From Nitrospirillum pindoramense (GTDB lineage Bacteria; Pseudomonadota; Alphaproteobacteria; Azospirillales; Azospirillaceae), in assembly GCF_007827955.1 (NCBI RefSeq), contig NZ_VITR01000028.1, positions 1 to 34,011 on the forward strand: a stretch of DNA of 34,011 bases, read 5' to 3'. The position numbers were made by a program, and so were the translations under genes. Positions 1-9,000 of the stretch are shown here, in pieces. Each line of letters opens with the position of its first letter. Within the stretch, counting starts at the first letter, position 1. The notes under the pieces are model-generated. The model searched no databases. It saw only the letters and a list, made by a program, of their open reading frames with translations, and was not told where the DNA came from.

Positions 1-3000
1 GCCAAAGGTGACATAGGCCGCGTACAGCACGCCGCCGATGCTGCCGGTGTTGCCCAGGCTGGCCAAGCTGCCGCCGACGTAATCGTTCTGCGCCATGACC
101 ACCAGGTTGGTGCCGCTGGTGGTGCCGCCCACGGCCAAGCCGAAGATGGTGCCGGCGGAAACGCTGATGCCGGTGTAGTTCGACCCGACGCCGCCAGCCA
201 CCAGCGTGGCCCCCGCCTGGCCCGCGATGTAGTTGGCCGCGCTGGACAGGGTGGTCACCACCGTGCCACCCGTGATGCTGGCCGCCCCGCTGACCGCCAG
301 TTGCGCGCCGCTGGCCAAGACCAGGGTGCCGGCCGACTGGCTATAGGCGCCGGTCACGCTGATCAGGGTTTCCAGCCGCACCGAGGCGCCGGCATTGGAC
401 AGCACGCCGCCGGCGGTGCCCACGTTGACCATGTCGTTCAGCAGCAGGGTGCCGGACGCCAGGGTCACGTTGCCCAGCGTGCTGCTGATCGTGCCCACCG
501 CGCCCGACAGCCCCGTGAAGGTGCCGACGATGCCCCCAGCACCACCAGCCAGGGTCAGGCCCTGGCTGCTGAGATTGGTGATGCCGCCGGCGATGATGCC
601 GCTGTTGGCGACCAGCCCCAGGCTACCGCTATTGACCAGCGCCGTTTGCCCGCCGGTCAGCAACCCGCTGTTGACCAGGGTGCCAATGACGCCGGCGTTG
701 GCCACGCCGGCGATGGCACCGGCCAGGGTCCCGGTATTGCCCAGGGTGCCGAGGCTGCCACTGGCCGTCACATAAACGGCCGAACCCCCGCCGATGCTGC
801 CGGTGTTGGTCAGCGTGGCCAAGGTGCCGCCGATATAGTCGTTGCCGACGGTGGCCACCAGGGCGTTGCCGATGACGCTGCCGCCCAGGTCAAGACCGGT
901 GATCCCGGCGCCCACCAGGGTCGCCGTGTAGCTGGAGCCCATCCCGCCACTGATCAGGGTGGAGAAGCTGCCCATCAGGTAGTTGCCGGTGACGCTGTAG
1001 CCGCCGACCTGGACGCCGCCGGCGGTGACGTTGGCGGCACCAGTGACGACCAGCCCGCCACCGGCGCCAATGCTGAGCGTACCGCCGTTGCCAAGGGTGC
1101 CCTGGTTATAGTTGCCGGCAATGGTGATGAGCGTACCCACCCGCAGGGTGCCGCCACCGATGTTCAGGACAGTGCCGCTGGCGACATTGATCCCGTCGTC
1201 CAGACGGGTGGTACCGCCCGCGAAGACGACGTCGGCCCCCGCGCTGGAGAGGGTGCCGATGCTGCCGCCCGCCCCGATCAGCGTTCCGGCCAGGGTGCCC
1301 GCGCCACCGACGATGGTGAGCGGGTTGACCGAGGCGTTGACGATGTTGCCCTGGATGACGCCGCTGTTGGCCAGCGTGCCCAGGCTGCCACCGCTGGCGA
1401 TGTACACTGCCGTGCGGGCCGTCAGCAGGCCGCTGTTGGTGAGGGTCGCGAGGGTGCCGCCGATGTAATCGTTGGCGATGGCCAGCACCAGGTTGTCACC
1501 CAGGATGGTGGTGGCCAGGCCCAGGCCATCGATGGTGCCCGCCGCCGTGATGGTGGCGCCGACATAGTTTGAGCCGGCGCCGCCGGCCACCAGCGTTGTC
1601 AGGCTGTTGGCCAGGTAGTTGACGGCGCTGGACAGACTGACCTGGACCAGGCCGCCGCTGATGCTGGCGGCGCCGCTGACCGCCAGTTCCCCGAGCGTTC
1701 CCAGGGCCAGGGTCCCTGCCGCCTGGGAATAAGCCCCGGCGATGCCGACCACGGTATCAAGACGCAGCGTGGCGCCGCTGTTCACCACGGTGTGGCTGCC
1801 GACGTCGATGGCGTCAGCCAACAGCACCTGCCCGTCGGCGAACACCAGGTTGGACACGGTGTTGCTGATGCTGCCCCCCGCCAGCGTGCCGGCGGCGGCG
1901 TTGCCACCTGTCAGCACCAGGTCACGCGCCGACAGGTTCACGATGTTGCCGCTGATGGTACCGCTGTTGGCCAGCGTGCCAAGGGTGGCACCGACCGCGT
2001 TGTAAACAGCGGTGGCACCGGCGAGCAGCCCCGCGTTCACCAGGGTGCCGATGGTGCCGAGGTTGTTGACCGCCACGACGCTGCCCTGCACCGTGCCGGT
2101 GTTGGACAAGGTGCCGACACTGCCGGTGGCGGCCACGTACACGGCGTTGCCCGCGATGAGGCTGCCGCTGTTGAGCAAGGTTCCTTCGGCGCCACCAATG
2201 TAGTCGTTGAGCGTGACCAGATAGAGGCTGTCGCCACCGACGCTGCCCGTCACCTCCAGGCCGGTGAGGCCCGAGGCGTAAGAAAGACCAGTGAAGGTGG
2301 AGCCGGCACTGCCGGCCACCACGGTGGCGCCGGCGCCCGCCATGATGTTGGCGATGCTGGAAAGACCGGACAACACCACCGTGCCGCCGGTAAGGCTGGC
2401 GGCGCCGCTCACCGCCAACTGGCCGCCGCCGTAGGCAACGGCCAGCGTGCCCGCGGCCTGGCTGTAATTGCCTGTCACGCTGATCAGGGTGTCGATTTGG
2501 ACCGAGGCGCCACTGTTGACCAGGGTGCCGGTGCCGACATCCACCTGGTCGTTCAGCAGCAGATTGCCACCCCCGAGCACCACGTCCGCGCCGGTGCTGG
2601 TCAGGGTGCCGACGCCGGCATAGCCTGTAAGGGTACCCACCGTGCCAGCGCCGCCGCCCCTGATGGTCAGGGTGGTGGCGCCATCATTCCGGATATCGCC
2701 GGCGATGGTGCCGCTGTTGACCACCAGGCCAATGGTGCCTCTGTTTTCCAGGGCGACGGGCCCGCTGATCAGGCCGCTGTTGGACAGCACGCCGATGGTG
2801 CTCTGGTTCAGCACGGCCGCCGCCGTACCGGACCCGGCGTTGATCTGCGTGTTGATCAGGCGGCCACTGTTGGCCAGGGTGCCGATGCTGCCAATGTTGA
2901 CGATGCCGTTGGTGCCATCGGCCAGCAGCGTGCCGCTGTTGGATAGCAGGCCGATGCTGCCAAGGTTGGTGATGCCGGTGCCGACCACGCTGATCAGCGC

Positions 3001-6000
3001 GGTGTTGAGCAGCGTACCCATGCCGCCCAGGTTCTTGACGCCCCAGGTACCGTTGAGCGTGCCGTCGTTGGAAAGGGTGCCGACGCTGCCCGTACCGGCC
3101 ACGAATATGCCGGTGGCCACGCTGATCGTGCCGCTGTTGCTGAGGCTGGCCAGCGTGCCGCCGACATAGTCGTTGGCGATGGTCATCAGCAGGTTCTGGC
3201 CCGCGGTGGCGCCGCCGCCAATCAGGCCCGTCACGCCGCTGGTGACTGTCGCGCCGGCATAGCTGGACCCGGCGCCGCCCTGCACCAGGGTGTAGGAAGC
3301 GGACCCCACCGTGTAGTTGCCGCCGGCGTCCAGGCTGCCCTGGACCGTGCCGCCGACGATGCTGGCCGCGCCGCTGACGGTCAGCGCGCTGGTGCCGGCG
3401 TTCAGCGCCAGGGTGCCGTCCGTCTGGCGATAGCTGCCGGCGATGGTCACGGTGTTGGGCAGCGCCAGACTGGCACCGGCGTTCAGCACCGTGTTGGATC
3501 CGGCGTTGATGCTGTCGTTCAGCAGCAGGTTGCCCGACGCGAACACCAGGTCCGCGCTGGTGATGATGGTACCCTGCGCCAAACCGGGACCGGAAGGCTG
3601 ACCGGTCAGGGTGCCCACGGTGCCGAAGCCGCCGCCGGTAATGGTCAACGTGCCGCCGGCATTGGCGATATCGCCCTGGATCAGGCCGCTGTTGGCCACC
3701 AAGCCCACGGTGCCGGCGATGTAGAGGGCGGCGGCACTGCCGCTGAGCGTGCCGCTGTTGAGCAGGGTGCCGATGCTGCCCCCCGCCGCCACATGCAGGG
3801 CATGGGTGACGCCGCTGACGCTGATGGTGTTGGCCAAGGTGCCGATGCCGGCGCCGACATAATCGTTGGCGAAGTCCAAAACCAGGTTGGTGCCGCTGAC
3901 GGTGCCGGCGGTGGCCAGGCCGGCGGCGCCGGTAGTAAGGACAGTGGCGCCGGTATAGCCGGAGCCGGCCGTGCCCGACACCAGCGTGGCGCCGCCGCCG
4001 GCGAGATAGATGCCGGTGTCGGACAGGCGGGCCAGGACGGTACCGCCGCTGATACTGGCGACACCGCTCACCGCCAACTGGGCGCCAGCGCCCAGCACCA
4101 GGGTGCCGGCACTTTGACTGAAGGCGCCGGTAACGCCGATGACCGTGCCCAGGGTCAGGGCCGCGCCGCTGTTCACCAGGGTGTGGCCGGTCACGGTGAC
4201 AACGTCGTTCAGGGCCAGGGCGCCGGAGACGAACACCACGTTGCCCAGCGTGTTGCTGAGGGTGCCCAAGGTGCCCTGGGTGGTGCCCGTCAAGGTGCCG
4301 ACGGTGCCGCCCGTCCCCCCGGTGAAGACCAGATCCTGTGTCGCAAGATTGACGATGTTGCCCGCGATCAGCCCGCTGTTGCTGATGGTGCCCAGGGTGC
4401 CGGTGCCGCGGTTGAACAGGGCGGTGCGGCCGCTGATCGTGCCGCTGTTGGCCAACGTGCCGATGGTGCGGGAGTTGTAGATGCCGTAGGGAACGCCGCT
4501 GATGATGCCCTGGTTGTCCAGGGTGGCGATGGTGCCGCCGTTGTTCACCCCGCCCGCCAGCGGCGCCGGGGCGTCCACCAGGGCACCCGTGTTCAGCAGC
4601 GTGCCGATGCTGCCCAAATTGTACAGGCCGATGCTGCCGGTGGCGGTGCCGGCGTTATCGAACTGGCCGATGGTGCCCTGGTTCAGAACGCCGTAGAGCC
4701 GGCCCGACAGCAGGGCGCTGTTGGTCAGCGTGCCGACGCTGCCGCTGCTGGCGACCAGCAGGGGTATGGTCACGCCGCTGACGGTGCCGGTGTTGTTCAG
4801 CGTGGCCAGGGTGCCGCCGACATAATCGCTGAGCGGGTTCAGCAGCAGGTCGACATTGCCGCCGATGGTCGCCGTGGTGCCCGCCAGGACCAGGTTGCCG
4901 ATGGTGGAGGCGACGGTGGCGCCGGTGTAGTCGGACCCCACGCCGCCCTGTACCGCGGTGCCAACGATGGTGTTGACGAGATAGTTGCCACGGTCGTCCA
5001 GCAGAATCACCACATTGCCGCCGCTGACGCTGGCGACACCGCTGACCGACAGCAGGCCGGCGCCCTGCGTCACGACCAGCTCGCCCCCCGACTGGCTGTA
5101 GTTGCCGGTGATCGCGATCTGCGTTCCCAAGGTCAGGTCGGCGCCGCTGTTGACCACCGTCTGGCTGCCGACATTGATATTGTCATTCAACGACAGGAAG
5201 CCGCCGGCGAACACCAGGTTGGCTGCGGTGTTGGTGATGGTGCCCACGTTGGTGAGCGTGCCGCCCGTCAGCAAGCCCGACAGGCCGGTGTTGGTGCCGC
5301 CGATGATGGTCAGTGGCCGGCTGCCGGCATTGACGATATTGCCCTGCACCGTGCCGCTGTTGACCAAGGTGCCCAGCGTGCCGCCGCTGCCGATGGACAG
5401 GGCGGTGGAGCCGCCGGACAGGTGTCCCGTGTTGGTCAGCAGGGCCAGCGTGCCATTGACCTGCACGCCGTCGGTAATAGTGCCGCTGTTGTCCAGTGTG
5501 CCGATGCTGCCGCTATCGCTGATCCCGCCCTGGATCAGGACGCCATTGTTGAGGAAGCTGATGGTGCCGCTGCTGCTGATTCCGTGCTGGATCGTGCCCG
5601 AATTGTTGAGATTGCCGATGCTGCCATAATTCGTCAGGGCGGGCAGGCTCGTGGAACTGATGAGCCCGAAATTGTTCAGGTTGCCGATGCTGCCGTGATT
5701 GGACAGACCCAGGAAATTGCCGGCAATGGTGCCCGGCGCCGCATTGAGCAGCGTATCGATGACGCCTTCGTTGTCCAGCGGGTTGCCGCCGGTCAGCGTG
5801 CCGCTGTTGATGACGGTGCCGACGCGGCCGCTGGTCGCAACATAGATCGGAACACCGCTGCCCAGGCTGCCCGAGTTGGTGAGCGTGGCGAGGGTACCGC
5901 CGACATAGTCGCTGATGGCCGTGGCCCGCAGGCTGATAGTGCCGCCGCCAGCCACCGTGCCCGTCTGCAGGGCCAGGTTGAGACCCCCCGTCTGCGCCTG

Positions 6001-9000
6001 GACGCCGCTGAAGTCGGAATTGGCGTTGCCCGTCACCAGGGTGCCGACGATGGCGCCCACAAGATAGTTGCCGGTGCTGGACAGGCTGGCGACGATGGAG
6101 CCGCCGGTCAGGCTGGCCGCGCCGGTCACCACCAGCCGGCCGCTGCCCGGGGTGAGCAGCAGGCCGCCATCGCTCTGGCTGTAATTTCCGGTGACGGTGA
6201 CGATGCTGTTGAGCTGGACCATGGCGGCACTGTTGACCAGCGTGTGCCCGGTAACGTCGACCCTGTCGTTCAGCAGCAGATTGCCCGATGCCAGGGTGAC
6301 ATTGGCGCCCGTGCTGGTGATGGTGCCGATGGTGCCGCCAAAGCCGGAGAAGGTACCGACCACGGTGCCCGCACCGCCCTGGATAACCAGGGCGTGGGCG
6401 CTTTCATTGCTGATGTCGCCGGCGATGGTGCCGCTGTTGACCAGCGTGCCCAGGCTGCCCGTGCCGGTGATGTGGACCGCCAGCTGGGTGCCGGCGCTGG
6501 AAAGCAAGCGGCCGCTGTTGGACAGGGTGCCCAGGGTCCCGTCGACCTGAACCACGCCCACGGCCGTTGCCCCCGCCGTCAGCAGGCCCCTGTTCACCAG
6601 CGCGTCCATGCGGTTCGCCACGGACACGGCCAGAATGCCGCCGGTGATCGTGCCGCTGTTGGACAGGATGCCATAGGCGCCGGTGCCGCCCACCGCCGTG
6701 CTGGCGCTGGTGATGGTGCCGTCGTTCTGGATCGTCCCGATAGTGCCCAGGTTGACGATGCCCATCGTGGCGCCGATGGTGCCGGTGTTGCTGAGCGTGC
6801 CCAGGTTGCCCAGCGTGTTGACATAGACGCCGGTGTTGAAGCCGATGCTGCCGGTATTGCCGATGGACGACAGGACGGTGCCGACATAATCGTTGTTGCT
6901 GACCAGCGCCAGGTCGACCTCTTCATCGAAGGTCGGCGTCGCCCAGGTGAGGATGGCGGTCGACAGGGCGGCGCCCTGGGTCAGGCCCACCGGCGTCCAG
7001 GAAAAGCCCCCGCCGCTGGAATAATCCGACCCCAACCCGCCCTGAACCAGCGTCAGCTTCTGGCCCAGCGTGAAATTGGACGTGGGGTCCAGCACCACGC
7101 GGATGTTGGCGTGGTTGGTGATGGTGGCCGCGCCGGAGATCGACAGCGTGCTGACGCGCGGATCGTTAAGGGTCAACGTTCCGCCCGACTGGCGATAGTT
7201 GCCGGTGATGCTGACCAGGGTGCCGATCGCCAGGGTGGCGCCGTTGCTGACCACCGTGTGGCTGCCGACGTTGATGGCATCGTCCAGCAACAGGCCGCCA
7301 CCGGCGAACACCACGTTGGCCAGGGTGCTGGCAATGGTGCCCCTGCCGGATAGACCGGCCAGGGTGCCCACGGTGCCGCTGGTTCCTCCCAGGATGGTGA
7401 GGTCACGCGCGGCGTTGTTGGCGATATCGCCGGCGATGACTCCGCTGTTGACCAGCGTGCCAAACTGGGCGGACGCCCCGATGACCAGCGCGGCGGCGCC
7501 CCCCTGGATGGTCCCGCTATTGACCAGGGTGCCGATAGTGCCGGCATCGAAGACGCCGTACCCCGTGGCGTTCCCCCCACCCGCCAGCGCACCGCTGTTG
7601 GTGAAAGTTCCCAGGGTACCGGTGGAGCTTACATACAGGGCCGTCGGCGCCGTGATGGCACTGCCGTTGCCGGCGGTGGCCAGCAGCGCGCCGACATAGT
7701 CATTGGTGCTTTCGATCACCAGGTTGGTGCCGCTGGTGGAACCAGCCAGCGCAAGGCCGGCGATGGACCCGGCGGAGACGGCGACGCCGGTGTAGGTGGA
7801 GCCGCCGCCACCTGCGACCAGGGTGGCCTCGGGCTGGCCGGCCAGGTAATTGCCCGTGGCCGACAAGGACCCCAGAACCGTGCCACCGGACAGGAGTGCC
7901 GCGCCCGTGACCGACAGGTTCGCGCCGCCGGCCAATTGCAGCGTGCCGGCGCTCTGGCTGTAATTGCCCGTGACGGTGACGATGCTGGTCAGCGTCAGGC
8001 TGGCGCCCATGTTGGCCAGGGTATTGCCGGTGATGTCGACCGTGTCGTTCAGCAGCAGATTGCCGCCGGCGAACACCAGGTCGTTGCTGCTGGTCAGGTG
8101 GCCTTGGCTGGTCAGGTCGTGTCCCGTCAGCGTCCCCACCGTGGCGCCGGCGCCGCCCATGACGGTCACGACGGTGCCACCGCCCAAGAAGATGCTGCCG
8201 GCGATGGTGCCGCTGTTGGTCAAGCCCCCCAGCATGCCAAAGTCGTTCAGCGCCTTGTCCGCCTGGATCAGGCCGCTGTTGATCAGCGTACCGACGCTGC
8301 CGGCGATATACACGGCGGAACTACCGCTGCCGGATGTGCCCAGCATGACACCGCTGTTGACCAGCGTGCCGACGGCGGCCCCATTATCCAAAAGAAAGGC
8401 GACGTTTCGGCCCTGGACGGTGCCGCTGTTGTCCAGCAGGCCGATGCTGCCGTAATTGCGCACGGCGAAAAAGCTGCTGCCGATGAGGCCGCTGTTGCTC
8501 AACGTCCCGATGGTGCCGCCGGAAAGGTCCTGCACGGCGCTGCCGCCGGTGATCGTTCCCGTGCCGGTGTTGGCCAACAGACCGATGGTGCCGAGGTTGG
8601 CCACCGCGCCGCCGAAGCCGGCGGACAGCGATCCGCTGTTCGTCAGGGTCCCGATGGTGCCGGATGCCTCGATGTGCACGCCATTGGACGACCCCGTGAT
8701 GGCGCCCACCGTATCGTTCACCAGCGTGTCGATGACCCCCGTGACATAGACGCCGCCGCCGGAGTTGCCTCCGCTCAGGAGGCCGCTGTTGACGAAGGTG
8801 CCCAGGCTGCCGACGCTGGACACATACAGCCCATATTGCACCCCGCTGATGGTGCCGCTGTTGCCCAGGCTGCCCAGCGTGCCGCCGACATAGTCGTTGC
8901 TGATGGTTAGCAGCAGGTTGTTGCCACTGCCCACGGCGCTGGCCGCCAGGCCGGTGACCGCATCGCCCAACGCAGCGGTGTAGCTAGACCCGGCACCGCC